From assembly GCF_030063335.1 (NCBI RefSeq), contig NZ_JASISW010000005.1, positions 62,001 to 126,000 on the forward strand: DNA of 64,000 nucleotides. The letters run 5' to 3'. This document shows, in pieces, positions 50,045 through 59,870 of the stretch. Made by a program: the position numbers and the translations under genes. Numbering within the stretch: the first letter of the stretch is position 1; each line of letters starts with the position of its first letter. The notes under the pieces were generated by a model that did no database searches, had not been told where the DNA came from, and was given only the letters and a program-made list of their open reading frames with translations. Origin of the DNA: Rhodococcus sp. G-MC3. Lineage in GTDB: Bacteria > Actinomycetota > Actinomycetes > Mycobacteriales > Mycobacteriaceae.

Positions 50045-50461
50045 ATGAAAATCGAAGCCAAGATCTTCGAGATCCTGACTGTCTTCTTTCTTCTCGTCGG
50101 GATCGTGTACGCGCTCTTCACGGGCTTTTCTCGTACAGGCGTCGAGTGGGCAGGCGTCACGGCAATCGCGTTGTCAGTCGGCCTGACCCTCATCATCGGA
50201 ACCTACTTCCGATTCGTGGCACGTCGGCTCGACACCCGCCCGGAGGACTTCGACGACGCCGAGATCAGTGACGGCGCAGGTGACCTCGGGTTCTTCAGTC
50301 CCGGTAGCTTCTGGCCAATTCTGTTGGCGGGGGCCGCGTCGGTCACAGCCCTCGGATTCGCCTTCTTCCTGTGGTGGCTCATTGCCTTCGGTGTTCTGCT
50401 GATTCTGTCGGCAGCCGCCGGGCTGGTCTTCGAGTATCACCTCGGACCTGAGAAACACTGA
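50045..50461 (+). CDS. ctaF: Cytochrome c oxidase subunit IV
   Basis: The 138-residue membrane protein has four helices and the family segments [37 protein letters not shown] and the conserved tail [10 protein letters not shown]. It is the actinobacterial CtaF subunit that completes the aa3 oxidase with CtaC and CtaE. It starts 18 bases after ctaC. A UUCG-capped terminator follows. Confidence 0.95.
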   Translation: MKIEAKIFEILTVFFLLVGIVYALFTGFSRTGVEWAGVTAIALSVGLTLIIGTYFRFVARRLDTRPEDFDDAEISDGAGDLGFFSPGSFWPILLAGAASVTALGFAFFLWWLIAFGVLLILSAAAGLVFEYHLGPEKH

Positions 50462-50480
50462 CAGTCGGTCACAATCGGTG

Positions 50481-50516
50481 AAAGCGCCGATCATCCTTCG
50501 GGATGGTCGGCGCTTT
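50481..50516 (+). terminator. Terminator of ctaC-ctaF with TTCG tetraloop
   Basis: AAAGCGCCGATCATCC (50481-50496) pairs with GGATGGTCGGCGCTTT (50501-50516), 16 bp with one G-U, around TTCG. It begins 19 bases after the ctaF stop. Confidence 0.85.
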
Positions 50517-50649
50517 GGTCGTTGACGGGTCTCGAACCCCGCGGGGTATGCCCCTGCTAGGTCCCTGATAGTCGGACCATGCTCGCCAGAGCCGCGTTTC
50601 GCTAGTTGTCAGTCTTTTCTCGCGTGCGTCCACCGGGTGATGCCGGGCC

Positions 50650-51215
50650 GTGCGCTGAGCAGCGTGTGCTCCGGCAAGGGGGCGGGACCCTAGGTTCGAT
50701 GTGACCGTTGTTCCACGGTGTTCGCGGTGGGTGGACGAGATACCAACGCGGTTCGTGCAGAACCGCTGCAGCACCAGCGGCGGGTTCATCCGACAGTGCG
50801 AACGTCTTGCGGAGCTCCTTGACCAACCGCTCGGCGGCCATCGAACGCTCGACGATGGTCATCAGCGACAGGCGTGCGTGCTCGTCGATCATCGATGCGA
50901 TCTTGATAAGTGGATGGTGAATGCGGACCTGGCCTTTTTTCTTCGACAGGCGGTGAACTTTCCTCTGTTCACCAGTACGCCCTTTTGATCGTGCCTCAGA
51001 TGCGCCCAGTCGCGGCGAAACCCGAGTATCGGGTCTTCTTTCGGGCGTAGGAAGTGCCGCCCTGAGATCGGCGTCCGCATGTGGATCGGGCAAGCCCAGC
51101 TGCTGTGCAGGCCAGCCGCTTCGACGGCCTCATTGTGGTGATGAGCATGTCGACAGCGCGGCGTGTGTCAGCTGGGCTCAGTATTTCCCCTTCGCAACCT
51201 TCAGGGTGTGGATCC
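50650..51215 (-). pseudogene. Decayed IS3-family transposase (orfB) remnant
   Basis: Pieces of an IS3-family transposase are readable on the minus strand in order but in different frames. They are EGEILSPADTRRAVDMLITT and RLACTAAGLARST (about 51215-51080), GFRRDWAHLRHDQKGVLVNR, KVHRLSKKKGQVRIHHP, KIASMIDEHARLSLMTIVER, AAERLVKELRKTFAL and finally YLVHPPRTPWNNGHIE. At least two frameshifts break it. Between HHP and KIASMIDEH the usual segment with the first catalytic Asp (the AxDFQFD region) is missing, so it cannot be active. The C-terminal part after PWNNGHIE is also lost. No terminal inverted repeats were identified. It fills the gap between the ctaF and qcrB terminators. Confidence 0.82.
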
Positions 51216-51286
51216 GCCAGTCCGACGGTGGGGACGACGGGGGAGGGGAGTGGTTTCGAAGTCCGTGCCTCACCGGCACAACCGAC

Positions 51287-51324
51287 AAAAGAAGGGCGAC
51301 ACCAGTAGGTGTCGCCCTTCTTTT
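51287..51324. terminator. Bidirectional terminator at the qcrB 3' end
   Basis: AAAAGAAGGGCGACACC (51287-51303) and its complement at 51308-51324 form a 17-bp stem with loop AGTA. It ends in a T run in both directions, so it fits an intrinsic terminator of qcrB (minus) and insulates the IS remnant. Confidence 0.88.
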
Positions 51325-51335
51325 CGGAGGTACTT

Positions 51336-53090
51336 CTAGTGCTCGATGTCGCTTTCCTGGCGAGCGGGTGTGTGCTCGGCCGCGCCGTTGGCATGGCCGT
51401 TCGCGCCGTTGCCATTGGTGTGACCGTTACCGTTCGAGCCGTTGCCGTTCGAACCCTTGCCGTTCGAAACCTTGCCGTACAGCTCGGCTTGGTAGTTCTT
51501 CAACATCGTCAGCTGCTCGATCTCACCGTGGTGCAAAGCTTCTTCGAGCGCTTTGCTTTCTGAAACCGGGTCCGGACGGAAGATCGATCCGGAACCTGGC
51601 TTACCGGCAGAACCGAGCTTGCTCATCTTCTTCGGTACAGCAGCACCCTGGTACTCGAGCGGGATCGGGTGGCCGTGGTCGTCGACCGGTCCGAGGGGCT
51701 GATGAACCTCGACGTACTGGCCGTGCGGAAGGCGCTTGATGATGCCGGTCTCGATGCCATGATCGAGGACTGCACGGTCACTGCGCTGCAAGCCGATGCA
51801 GAACCGGTACGCAACAAAGTAGGCAATCGGAGGAAGAACCAGCATTCCGATTCGACCGATCCACGTCATCGCGTTCAGCGAAATATCGAACTTGTACGCG
51901 ATGATGTCGTTCACGCACGAGAGTGTGAGAACGATGTAGAACGCCAACACCATTGCTCCGATCGCGGTACGAACCGGAACGTCGCGAGGGCGCTGCAGCA
52001 GATTGTGGTGCGCAGTGTCGCCCGTGAGGCGCTTCTCGATCCACGGGTAGGCGATCATCACGGTGAAGACCAGGCCCATGATCAGAGCAACGGCGAACAC
52101 AGCAGGAATTGTGTACCGACTTGCGATGTAGATATCCCATGCCGGCCACAGTCGAGCCAGGCCGTCCGTCCACATCATGTAGAAGTCGGGCTGCGAACCG
52201 GCTGAGACCTGTGCAGGGTTGTACGGTCCAAGATTCCACACCGGGTTGATCTGGAACAGACCGCCCATGAGCGCGATGATGCCGAACGTGACAGCGAAGA
52301 AGGCACCGGACTTGACGGCGAACACCGGGAGGATTCGAACGCCGACAACGTTCGTTTCGGTGCGGCCGGGCCCGGGAAACTGCGTGTGCTTCTGGTACCA
52401 GATCAACGCGAGGTGAGCCGCAATCAACGCCAGAATGATTGCGGGCAGGAGCAGCACGTGGGCAACGTAGAGGCGCGGGATGATAATCGTGCCGGGGAAG
52501 TCTCCGTCGAAGATCAGCCAGTGCATCCAGGTGCCGACAATCGGAATACTCATGGTGATGCCGGAGAACGCGGCACGTAGGCCGGTGCCCGACAGCAGGT
52601 CATCGGGGAGCGAGTAGCCGAAGAAGCCTTCGAACATCGCCAAGATCAGCAGCAAGCAACCAATGACCCAGTTCGCTTCACGCGGGCGACGGAACGCACC
52701 GGTGAAGAAGATGCGGAGCATGTGCACGATGATCGAGCACGCGAACATCAACGCTGCCCAGTGGTGAATCTGGCGCATGAAGAGTCCGCCGCGCACCTCG
52801 AACGAAATGTTGAGTGCAGTCTCGTAAGCACGAGACATGGACACTCCTCGGAGGGGCTCGTAGATGCCGTTGTACTCGACTTCGCTGAGCGAAGGGTCGA
52901 AGAACAGCGTCAGGAACACACCCGAGATCAGCAGAATGACGAAGCTGTACAGCGCGATCTCGCCCAGAAGGAAGGACCAGTGTGTCGGAAAGACCTTGTT
53001 GATCTGACGACGTAGGCCCGGTGCGAGGTGATATCGGCTGTCGACGCCGTTCGCCTGCTCGGCGGCAAGGTTCTGCAGTGAGGGACTCAT
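51336..53090 (-). CDS. qcrB: Cytochrome bc1 complex cytochrome b subunit
   Basis: The 584-residue membrane protein has eight or more helices with heme ligands in [20 protein letters not shown] and [21 protein letters not shown]. The quinol-site motif is WPAWDIY, the actinobacterial replacement of PEWY. The C-terminal cytosolic part is long, and its last 33 residues are a low-complexity Asn/Gly run ([19 protein letters not shown]), which I do not recall in mycobacterial QcrB. It is the last gene of the ctaE-qcrC-qcrA-qcrB operon and starts two bases after qcrA. Confidence 0.96.
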   Translation of the reverse strand: MSPSLQNLAAEQANGVDSRYHLAPGLRRQINKVFPTHWSFLLGEIALYSFVILLISGVFLTLFFDPSLSEVEYNGIYEPLRGVSMSRAYETALNISFEVRGGLFMRQIHHWAALMFACSIIVHMLRIFFTGAFRRPREANWVIGCLLLILAMFEGFFGYSLPDDLLSGTGLRAAFSGITMSIPIVGTWMHWLIFDGDFPGTIIIPRLYVAHVLLLPAIILALIAAHLALIWYQKHTQFPGPGRTETNVVGVRILPVFAVKSGAFFAVTFGIIALMGGLFQINPVWNLGPYNPAQVSAGSQPDFYMMWTDGLARLWPAWDIYIASRYTIPAVFAVALIMGLVFTVMIAYPWIEKRLTGDTAHHNLLQRPRDVPVRTAIGAMVLAFYIVLTLSCVNDIIAYKFDISLNAMTWIGRIGMLVLPPIAYFVAYRFCIGLQRSDRAVLDHGIETGIIKRLPHGQYVEVHQPLGPVDDHGHPIPLEYQGAAVPKKMSKLGSAGKPGSGSIFRPDPVSESKALEEALHHGEIEQLTMLKNYQAELYGKVSNGKGSNGNGSNGNGHTNGNGANGHANGAAEHTPARQESDIEH

Positions 53091-53092
53091 GA

Positions 53093-54316
53093 TCAGCTCT
53101 CCCTACCGGTGGGACGCTCCCAGAAGGCGGGTCCCAGGGCTTCGATGAAGTCAGCGCCGGCGACAAGGAATCCATCCTTGTCGACGGTGATCGGAAGTTG
53201 CGGCAATGCACGCGCCGCAGGTCCGAAGATCGGCTTTGCGTATTCCAGTGCGTTGAACTGCGACTGGTGGCATGGGCACAGGATGCGGTTGGTCTGCTGC
53301 TCGTACAGTGATGTCGGGCAACCCAGGTGCGTGCAAATTTTCGAGTAGGCGAAGTAATCGCCGTAGTTGAAGCTCTCTTGTCCCTTGCGCTTGATGACCT
53401 TGGCCGTGTCCTCGGTGCGGAGACGGATAAGCATCACAGCGTTGCGAATGCCGCGAAGCGATTCGAGAAGAGCGTGATCGTCGTCGCGGTCCGCCTCGCG
53501 GAAGGGAAAGACAGTTTCCATGGCTCCGGAGTCCATATCCTCGGGACGCACCAGAACGACATCGTGGGGACGCCCGGTGTCGCGCCGAAGGTAGATAGTC
53601 TCCCCAGGATAGCGCGGAGTCCAGCCGGACACCCAGAGCGGAGACTTGTCTCCTTCTGCCCATGGGTTCTTGATCAGTCCACCGAGCGGCATTATTGCCA
53701 TGATTCCAAGTGCGCCGCCGCCGAAGAAGAGTGACCGCTTGATCACCTTGCGCCGAGCGATCGTCGACGTGTCGAAGGAGTCACCGAGCTCGGCGACCAC
53801 TGTCCTGCGATCGATCTCGGAAGATCCGCCGTCGTGGCGGTCCTGGATCGAGACCTCTTCGGGAATGAACTTCTTGGTGAACTGAACAGCGCCGACACCG
53901 ACACCGAGGATGGCGAGACCCATGGTCAGACCGATCAGCGGGGTGTACAGCGTGAATGCGCCGTAGTTCTCGTCGCCCCGGCCCGCGTACTGCCACGGCC
54001 AGAACAAGTAGACGGCAATGAACGCAACAGCTGCTACACCGGAGAGCCCAAACCAGAATGCGACGCTCCGCTCGGCCCGCTTCTCGGCGCGGGTGCCCTC
54101 GACTGCCCAACGGTCGCGCCGGTACGCAACGTTGACATGGTCGAGGTTGGTTCCGAGCTCGACGAGCTGTTCGCGCGTCATACCGGCGAGTTCCTCGTCG
54201 GTGTACTTCCTGTTCACGTCCACCCTGTCGATCTTCGAGCCGTCGACGTTCGAGCCTTCGACGTCCGAGCTGTCGCCCTGGCTACCGTCGGCGCGAGGAG
54301 AATCAGCGTCGCTCAT
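53093..54316 (-). CDS. qcrA: Cytochrome bc1 complex Rieske iron-sulfur subunit
   Basis: The 407-residue protein has three membrane helices in its N-terminal half (at about 73-95, 110-130 and 205-225) and a C-terminal Rieske domain with CTHLGCP and CPCHQSQF, the 2Fe-2S ligands. Three-helix Rieske proteins are typical of actinobacteria. The N-terminus carries an acidic Ser/Asp-rich tract with repeated GSxVDGS-like units. Its ATG at 54316 overlaps qcrC by ATGA. It passes electrons from quinol to the QcrC hemes. Confidence 0.96.
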   Translation of the reverse strand: MSDADSPRADGSQGDSSDVEGSNVDGSKIDRVDVNRKYTDEELAGMTREQLVELGTNLDHVNVAYRRDRWAVEGTRAEKRAERSVAFWFGLSGVAAVAFIAVYLFWPWQYAGRGDENYGAFTLYTPLIGLTMGLAILGVGVGAVQFTKKFIPEEVSIQDRHDGGSSEIDRRTVVAELGDSFDTSTIARRKVIKRSLFFGGGALGIMAIMPLGGLIKNPWAEGDKSPLWVSGWTPRYPGETIYLRRDTGRPHDVVLVRPEDMDSGAMETVFPFREADRDDDHALLESLRGIRNAVMLIRLRTEDTAKVIKRKGQESFNYGDYFAYSKICTHLGCPTSLYEQQTNRILCPCHQSQFNALEYAKPIFGPAARALPQLPITVDKDGFLVAGADFIEALGPAFWERPTGRES

Positions 54317-55191
54317 GACCTTGCTCCGATCCACAGTGTTGCGCCGACAACGGCAGCGATTCCGACAACCCAGATTGCAATAGCTTCGGTGCCAGGTCCG
54401 AAGCCGCCGAGGCCCCAGCCACCGGGTGCATTCGTTTCCTGTGCGGACTTCACATACGAAATGATGTCGATCTTTTCTTCTTGCGTGAGCTGACGGTCCG
54501 AGAACTTCGGCATGTTCTGCGGGCCGGAGATCATGGCTGCGTAGATCTGCTGTTCGCTGGCAGGCCCTAGCGCCGGGGCGTACTTGCCGGAGGACAAGGC
54601 GCCGCCCTCGCCGGTGAAGTTGTGGCACGACGCGCAGTTCAAGCGGAACAGCTCACTGCCCCGGGCGATATCACCATCGGCGAGTGAGGACTGAGCAATA
54701 TCGCCGTTGCTGTCACGGAGAACGGTGGGGCCACTACCGTTGGTCTGGATGTAGGCGCCCAGTGCGTCGACCTGCTTGTCGTCGAACTTCGGTGGTTTGC
54801 GCTCGATCTGAGCTTCGTTACGGACTGCGGGCATGCGGCCCGACGAGACCTGGAAGTAGACCGCCGCTTCACCGACTCCGATCAAGCTGGGTCCGCGGTC
54901 CTGGACGCCCTGCAAATTCACACCGTGGCAAGTGACGCAAGACGTGTCGTACAGCTGCTTACCCTCGCGGATGAGCGCGGCCGAATCCTGATCGGCCGTG
55001 GCTACCTGCGGGGTCGGTGTGAGGGCCGAAGCGAGGAAACCTGCGCTCAGTAGGCCCATCATGAGAACGAGTGCGCCGGTGACGCGGCGACGAGTCTTGC
55101 GCTTCCGCCGACTCTTGGCGGCAGAGACGGATTGGGATGCATCGAATCCGTTCGCGCTGTCGCCGGGTGCTGCTGGGGGAGATGAACTCAT
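54313..55191 (-). CDS. qcrC: Cytochrome bc1 complex diheme cytochrome c subunit
   Basis: The 292-residue protein has an N-terminal membrane anchor (about 36-58), two c-type heme motifs CVTCH and CASCH in the extracytoplasmic part, and a C-terminal helix ([18 protein letters not shown]). Each heme domain has a Met-containing distal loop ([18 protein letters not shown]). It replaces soluble cytochrome c and docks directly on CtaC. The ATG at 55191 follows a poor ribosome-binding site. It overlaps qcrA by ATGA. Confidence 0.95.
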   Translation of the reverse strand: MSSSPPAAPGDSANGFDASQSVSAAKSRRKRKTRRRVTGALVLMMGLLSAGFLASALTPTPQVATADQDSAALIREGKQLYDTSCVTCHGVNLQGVQDRGPSLIGVGEAAVYFQVSSGRMPAVRNEAQIERKPPKFDDKQVDALGAYIQTNGSGPTVLRDSNGDIAQSSLADGDIARGSELFRLNCASCHNFTGEGGALSSGKYAPALGPASEQQIYAAMISGPQNMPKFSDRQLTQEEKIDIISYVKSAQETNAPGGWGLGGFGPGTEAIAIWVVGIAAVVGATLWIGARS

Positions 55192-55292
55192 CTTCAATCC
55201 CTTGTCGTGTCGGGACGGACCGAACGTCGGGAGCTGATACCGAACGTCCGCTGCTGGTGGCGAGGTGAAAACACTTGATTTGCTTACGTGTA

Positions 55293-55904
55293 CTAGCGAA
55301 TGAAGTAGATGGTGGCGAACAATGCGATCCACACGATGTCGACGAAGTGCCAGTAATAGGACACGACAATCGCCGCCGTGGCCTGAGCGGGGGTGAACTT
55401 GCTGACCAGGGTTCGTGTGATCAGGAAGACGAAGGCGATCAGGCCGCCGATGACGTGGAGTCCGTGGAAACCGGTAGTGATGTAGAAGACCGACCCGTAC
55501 ACGCTCGACGACAAAGTCGTTCCCTCGTGCACCAGGTGGTAGTACTCATAGCCCTGACCGGCGACGAAGAACGCGCCCATGAACAGAGTGAGGATGTACC
55601 ACCGTCGAAGTCCGAAGACGTCGCCACGCTCAGCAGCGAAGACGCCGAGCTGGCACGTGAACGACGACGCGATCAACACGGCGGTGACCGGAACTGCAAG
55701 ACCGAGATTGAGCTCGGTCGGTTCCGGTGGCCAATTGCCGTCCGCCTGCGCCCTCGCAACGAAGTACATCGCGAACAATCCAGCAAAGAACATGAGTTCG
55801 CTCGACAGCCACACAATAGTGCCGACGCTGACCATGTTCGGACGGTTCAGCGAGTGCACACGTTGGGTGATTGCCGATCCTTGAGTCCCTACAGCGCTCG
55901 TCAC
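55293..55904 (-). CDS. ctaE: Cytochrome c oxidase subunit III
   Basis: The 203-residue membrane protein has five helices and the family signatures [40 protein letters not shown] and [20 protein letters not shown]. It stabilises the aa3 oxidase. I start it at the GTG at 55904 because a promoter-like -10 (CATACT) sits seven bases before it, suggesting a leaderless transcript; no ribosome-binding site is visible. It leads the ctaE-qcrC-qcrA-qcrB operon. Confidence 0.93.
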   Translation of the reverse strand: MTSAVGTQGSAITQRVHSLNRPNMVSVGTIVWLSSELMFFAGLFAMYFVARAQADGNWPPEPTELNLGLAVPVTAVLIASSFTCQLGVFAAERGDVFGLRRWYILTLFMGAFFVAGQGYEYYHLVHEGTTLSSSVYGSVFYITTGFHGLHVIGGLIAFVFLITRTLVSKFTPAQATAAIVVSYYWHFVDIVWIALFATIYFIR

Positions 55905-55913
55905 AGAAAGAAG

Positions 55914-55941
55914 TATGACTGTTCGTAGTACAGAAGTCATA
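55914..55941 (-). promoter_or_regulatory. Promoter-like dyad upstream of ctaE
   Basis: TATGACT and AGTCATA form a 7-bp inverted repeat with a 14-base spacer. On the minus strand TATGAC (-35-like) and CATACT (-10-like) are 18 bases apart. The -10 ends seven bases before the GTG, so transcription could start at the start codon. A dimeric regulator could use the same dyad. Confidence 0.45.
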
Positions 55942-56054
55942 CCCGGGTCCGATGTTGGCGCGTCGCAAGAGTGACCGCTGGTGGAGCGTTCCGTGAACAC
56001 CCAGTTCAGAGGCTGCGGGTATGCCTGCCAGCACTGCCGTGGAAGGCTTGCCCG

Positions 56055-56540
56055 ATGGCAACGAACGGCGGTGCATCATGGTTCCGGCGGCTGTTTCTCA
56101 GGTCGTCGCCGGAACGACTCGACCCCACTCGAACAGATTTGGTGATAGTGGCGGAGTCCTTCGACGACGCGGAATCCGCGTCTTCGGTGTTGGAGCGAGC
56201 AGGCTCCTCCGGAGGCTGGAAGTCCGGCGAGGAAACGGTGTTCAGGCACCACCTCGTTCTCCCGGCCGACACCGTCGAAGATGCAGTGTCGACGGCTGCG
56301 CAGGATGAATACGAACAAGTGCAGACGCCGTCTCCTCAGCCCCGAATTCCTGAGACCGGATACCGGATGGAGGTATCGAACGCGGTCTCGTTGACTCTGC
56401 AGAGGGTTCAAATCATCGACGCGCTGCACTGCTCACAGGAGAGGTCTCGGATGGCAGGTCTTGCGCAGCGTCGGGGCGGCACCGTATCGGGATGGGATGC
56501 CTTGCAACCTGAGTCCATCGCCGTCGATTCCGCTGACTAA
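56055..56540 (+). CDS. Hypothetical protein, 161 aa
   Basis: The soluble protein has [20 protein letters not shown], then an acidic middle and a C-terminal helical stretch with [26 protein letters not shown] lies eight bases before the ATG at 56055. It lies 150 bases from the divergent ctaE and precedes trpD by 54 bases. No family is recognised; it may be cotranscribed with trpD. Confidence 0.65.
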   Translation: MATNGGASWFRRLFLRSSPERLDPTRTDLVIVAESFDDAESASSVLERAGSSGGWKSGEETVFRHHLVLPADTVEDAVSTAAQDEYEQVQTPSPQPRIPETGYRMEVSNAVSLTLQRVQIIDALHCSQERSRMAGLAQRRGGTVSGWDALQPESIAVDSAD

Positions 56541-56594
56541 GCTTTTCGGCGCACGTCACGGTCGGCATGTCGTCGAGGAAAGCGCGGGAAGAAG

Positions 56595-57668
56595 ATGAAC
56601 CGATCGAAGAGAACTGAACCGAGCAGGACTTGGAAGCAGATTCTCGGGGCCTTGACGTCGAACACCGATCTCTCCAGTGCCGACACGAGTTGGGCGATGG
56701 ACGAGATCATGTCCGACAACGCGACGTCGGCCCAGATCGCAGCGTTCGGTGTGGCGCTCAAGATGAAAGGGCCCACTCCTTCCGAAGTTCTTGGGCTCGC
56801 GGATTCGATGCTCGCACACGCCACCCTCGTCGAATGCGACCGTGATGCCGTCGATGTGGTCGGAACCGGTGGCGACGGCGCCGACACCGTCAACATCTCC
56901 ACGATGTCCGCGATTGTGGCTGCTGCGGCCGGGGCGCGGGTGGTCAAACACGGCAATCGCGCAGCCTCGTCGCAGAGCGGGACCACCGACGTGTTGGAAG
57001 CACTCGGGGTCAAGTTCGGTTTGGGACCTGAAGGTGTCGCCGCGACCATCCGTGACGTAGGAATCGGTTTCTGTTTTGCTCCGGTCTACCACCCGGCGCT
57101 TCGCTTTGCTGGGCCGCCGCGCAAGGAGATCGGTATTCCGACGGTCTTCAACGTGCTCGGGCCACTCACCAATCCCGGTAAGCCGAAAGCGGGCCTCATC
57201 GGCTGCGCGTTCCCAGCGCTCGTCCCCGTCGTAGCCCGTGTCTTCGCGGAGCGTGGGGGCAGTGCCCTTGTTGTCCGTGGCGACGACGGTTTGGATGAGA
57301 TCACGCTGTCGTCGACGACGACCGCCTATGTCGTGTCGAAAGGTTCGGTGACCGAGACAAAGATCGATCCCCGGAATTTCGGGTTCGATTACGTGCCGAT
57401 CGATGCGCTGAAGGGTGGTGATGCGGCCCGCAATGCGAAGGTTGCTCACGACGTCTTCGCCGGCAAAGGCGGTGCGGTTCGCAACGCTGTACTTCTGAAC
57501 GCCGCTGCTGCGCTGACCGCGTTCGACGGAATTGCACACGGTATCGACGCAGCCGACCTCGATACGGCGTTGGCCGCCGGAATCGCGCGGGCCGCGGAAG
57601 CTATCGATTCCGGGGCAACGGCGTCGTTGCTCGCGCGGTGGGTGTCGAGGTCCAACGAACTGAACTGA
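56595..57668 (+). CDS. trpD: Anthranilate phosphoribosyltransferase
   Basis: The 357-residue enzyme of tryptophan synthesis. PRPP-binding motifs are VDVVGTGGDGADTVNIST and VKHGNRAASSQSGTTDVLEA; GIPTVFNVLGPLTNP and VVRGDDGLDEITLSS follow. The fold is a nucleoside-phosphorylase class III homodimer. The other trp genes are elsewhere, as in mycobacteria (Rv2192c). A purine-rich GGGAAGAAG precedes the ATG. It is convergent with the Lrp-type protein gene, four bases away. Confidence 0.96.
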   Translation: MNRSKRTEPSRTWKQILGALTSNTDLSSADTSWAMDEIMSDNATSAQIAAFGVALKMKGPTPSEVLGLADSMLAHATLVECDRDAVDVVGTGGDGADTVNISTMSAIVAAAAGARVVKHGNRAASSQSGTTDVLEALGVKFGLGPEGVAATIRDVGIGFCFAPVYHPALRFAGPPRKEIGIPTVFNVLGPLTNPGKPKAGLIGCAFPALVPVVARVFAERGGSALVVRGDDGLDEITLSSTTTAYVVSKGSVTETKIDPRNFGFDYVPIDALKGGDAARNAKVAHDVFAGKGGAVRNAVLLNAAAALTAFDGIAHGIDAADLDTALAAGIARAAEAIDSGATASLLARWVSRSNELN

Positions 57669-57672
57669 CGTT

Positions 57673-57948
57673 CTACTCGCCGATCGAGAAGCCGGCTTCG
57701 ATATCGGAGCTGGAGTAGGACTGAAACGCAATGTGAGTCGCCGTGTTCAGAACTCCGTCGATTTTGTTGATGCGTTGAGTGACTACATCTGCGATCTGCT
57801 GGTGATCGCGAACCTTGACGATCGCGATCAGATCCACATCGCCGGCGCACGAATACACCTCGGTGACTCCTTCGACATCGGCCACGGACCGAGCAGTCTC
57901 CGGGATGGCGTGTGCCTGGGCATCGATCATGACGATGGCGTTGATCAT
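57673..57948 (-). CDS. Stand-alone Lrp/AsnC ligand-binding (RAM) domain protein
   Basis: The 91-residue protein consists only of the Lrp/AsnC effector domain: INAIVMIDAQAHAIPETARS, VTEVYSCAGDVDLIAIVKV and THIAFQSYSSSDIEAGFS. It has no DNA-binding domain. AAGGAG lies six bases before the ATG at 57948. Such domains form ring-like dimers or octamers that bind amino acids and may modify Lrp regulators; the partner is unknown. It is convergent with trpD. Confidence 0.88.
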   Translation of the reverse strand: MINAIVMIDAQAHAIPETARSVADVEGVTEVYSCAGDVDLIAIVKVRDHQQIADVVTQRINKIDGVLNTATHIAFQSYSSSDIEAGFSIGE

Positions 57949-58005
57949 GTGGCTCCTTAACAACCAGGGGGAACACGTGCAATGCGAACGTGAGCAGATC
58001 CGAGT

Positions 58006-59736
58006 TTAGAGGGCGGCCCGCTGCGGAAATTCGGACGCGTATCTTTCTGTGCGATGCACCGCTCTGGCGGCTCCGCACCACTGCTTCCAAGCACCGGCGC
58101 CGTGAATGGGCTGGGCGTATCCGTGGGATGTTCTGACTATTCTGACGCCATCGGAGTCCAGCCACCGTGTAATGAGACCCGCCTCCTCCGGCGGGGCGCC
58201 GCGTAAGGGAGTGTCGTCGGCGATCACGGTTTCTGCTCCGGCGACGATGGCCTCGACGATCGGCATGGGGTGCACGTGCCTCGCAGTCGTCGCTGCGGCC
58301 GCCAGCCGGCCGTATCGGACGACGATCAGCTCCCAGCCACCCTCCGTCGTTCTTCGCGCAACGACGAGTTCGGCGATGGACGCCACAGCAGAGAGTCGGT
58401 GCATGCGTCGCAGCACATCGGCGAGGGTGGCAAGTCTGTCTCTCAAGCGCGCCGCCGATTCGAACAGTTCCGACTCGGCCAGCGCGGTGATGCTTCTCCT
58501 CATCGATTCGAGTAGCGACTCGTCGGTGCCGTTGGCGAGCGCCAGGAAACGCTCCGTAGCGGCGAGATAGTGCTCTACGGTGACCGTCCCCGCGCCGGCG
58601 GCAGCACAACCTCCCACGGCCGACGGCGGGCAGTCCTGGCCGTGGGTGCCGGACCGGGGGATACGACGAGTGCAGGTCCTGATCTCGGCGAACGCCGAGA
58701 TGAGGGAGGCCGCGTCGGCCGCGTCGCTGCGGACGGTAAACGGGCCGATCGAGTCGGGAGCCGGAGTGCGCACCACGGACAACCGTGGAAACGCCTCCGC
58801 GGTAGCGACGATCCACCACCCCTTCTTCGGGAATTTGGACCGCCGGTTGTACGGCGGAATGTGAGCGCACAGCAATCGAAGCTCGCGTACCCCCGCCTCG
58901 AGTGCGTGCGAGCACTCGACGTGGTCAACGGCCACGGCAAGAGACACCATCTCCTTCATCCGGCCACGAGTTTCCGAGCCGGTGAAGTAATTGCGGACAC
59001 GTCTCTGAATGTTGTTCGAGGTTCCTACATAAAGGACCTCGCCGCCCGGGCCCTTGAAGAGGTAGACGCCGGGAGTGCGGGGAAGCCCCGAGGCCAACGA
59101 GCGCTTGGCTCGTTGGCCGGCCGAGACGTTGGGGAGATAGTCCACGAGTTCTGCGTAGCTGTGCACACCCTGGTTTCCGACGCGCTCGATGAGGGCATGC
59201 AGTACCTCGACTGTTGCTCGTGCGTCGTCGAGCGCTCGGTGGGTTGGGCGGGTGCTCACCTGGAAGAGCGAGGCCAGCGAGGACAACTTGACCGAGGGGG
59301 CCTCGTCGCGGGTGAGAACGCGCCGGGCCAACTTGACCGTGCACAGCACCTGAAATTTGGGCCAAGCGATGTCGAGTCGACTGGCGGCTGCCCGGAGAAA
59401 GCCCGTGTCGAACCCGGCGTTGTGAGCGACGAGTACGCAACCGTGTGCGAACTCCAGAAAGCTCGGCAGTACCCGCTCGATCCTGGGCGCGCCGATCAAC
59501 ATTGCGGTGGTGATACCGGTCAGCTCCACGATGTACTGCGGAATGGACCGGCCAGGGTCGACCAATGTGGCGAACTCGCCGATGACCTGCCCGCCCCTCA
59601 CCTTTACCGCACCGATTTCAGTGATGGATTCGGTGTCGGCACTGCCCCCGGTCGTTTCCAGGTCGACGACCACGAACGTCGTTCCGTGCAGTGGGGTGTC
59701 GAGTTCGTCGAAGCTCAGCTGGATGGGGAGGCTCAC
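58006..59736 (-). CDS. DEDDh exonuclease fused to a UvrC-type GIY-YIG domain
   Basis: The roughly 576-residue protein has an N-terminal DnaQ-like DEDDh exonuclease (VVVDLETTGGSADTESITEIG, LVAHNAGFDTGFL, THRALDDARATVEVLHAL). A GIY-YIG domain follows from about residue 205 (LPRTPGVYLFKGPGGEVLYV, TSNNIQRRVRNYFTG). A C-terminal region has UvrC-like UvrB-binding helices (LFESAARLRDRLATLADVL). It corresponds to Rv2191 in M. tuberculosis. DNA repair is likely but its substrate is unknown. A GTG at 59760 would add eight residues. Confidence 0.9.
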   Translation of the reverse strand: MSLPIQLSFDELDTPLHGTTFVVVDLETTGGSADTESITEIGAVKVRGGQVIGEFATLVDPGRSIPQYIVELTGITTAMLIGAPRIERVLPSFLEFAHGCVLVAHNAGFDTGFLRAAASRLDIAWPKFQVLCTVKLARRVLTRDEAPSVKLSSLASLFQVSTRPTHRALDDARATVEVLHALIERVGNQGVHSYAELVDYLPNVSAGQRAKRSLASGLPRTPGVYLFKGPGGEVLYVGTSNNIQRRVRNYFTGSETRGRMKEMVSLAVAVDHVECSHALEAGVRELRLLCAHIPPYNRRSKFPKKGWWIVATAEAFPRLSVVRTPAPDSIGPFTVRSDAADAASLISAFAEIRTCTRRIPRSGTHGQDCPPSAVGGCAAAGAGTVTVEHYLAATERFLALANGTDESLLESMRRSITALAESELFESAARLRDRLATLADVLRRMHRLSAVASIAELVVARRTTEGGWELIVVRYGRLAAAATTARHVHPMPIVEAIVAGAETVIADDTPLRGAPPEEAGLITRWLDSDGVRIVRTSHGYAQPIHGAGAWKQWCGAARAVHRTERYASEFPQRAAL

Positions 59737-59870
59737 AATCAGGACGCTAGCTCCGGCCACCGACAGATCTCGATCACCGAACCGTCGAAACGAAACGTGT
59801 CGGTGTGGGTGGCTAGGTTCGCGGTTGAACGTGGAAAACCCGTCTTACACATGAAAGAGATGAGGATCAC

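Noticed and set aside
50520-50580. tRNA-like GGTTCGAGACC stretch on the minus strand
   Set aside because: The T-arm does not pair correctly and no anticodon or acceptor arm can be built.
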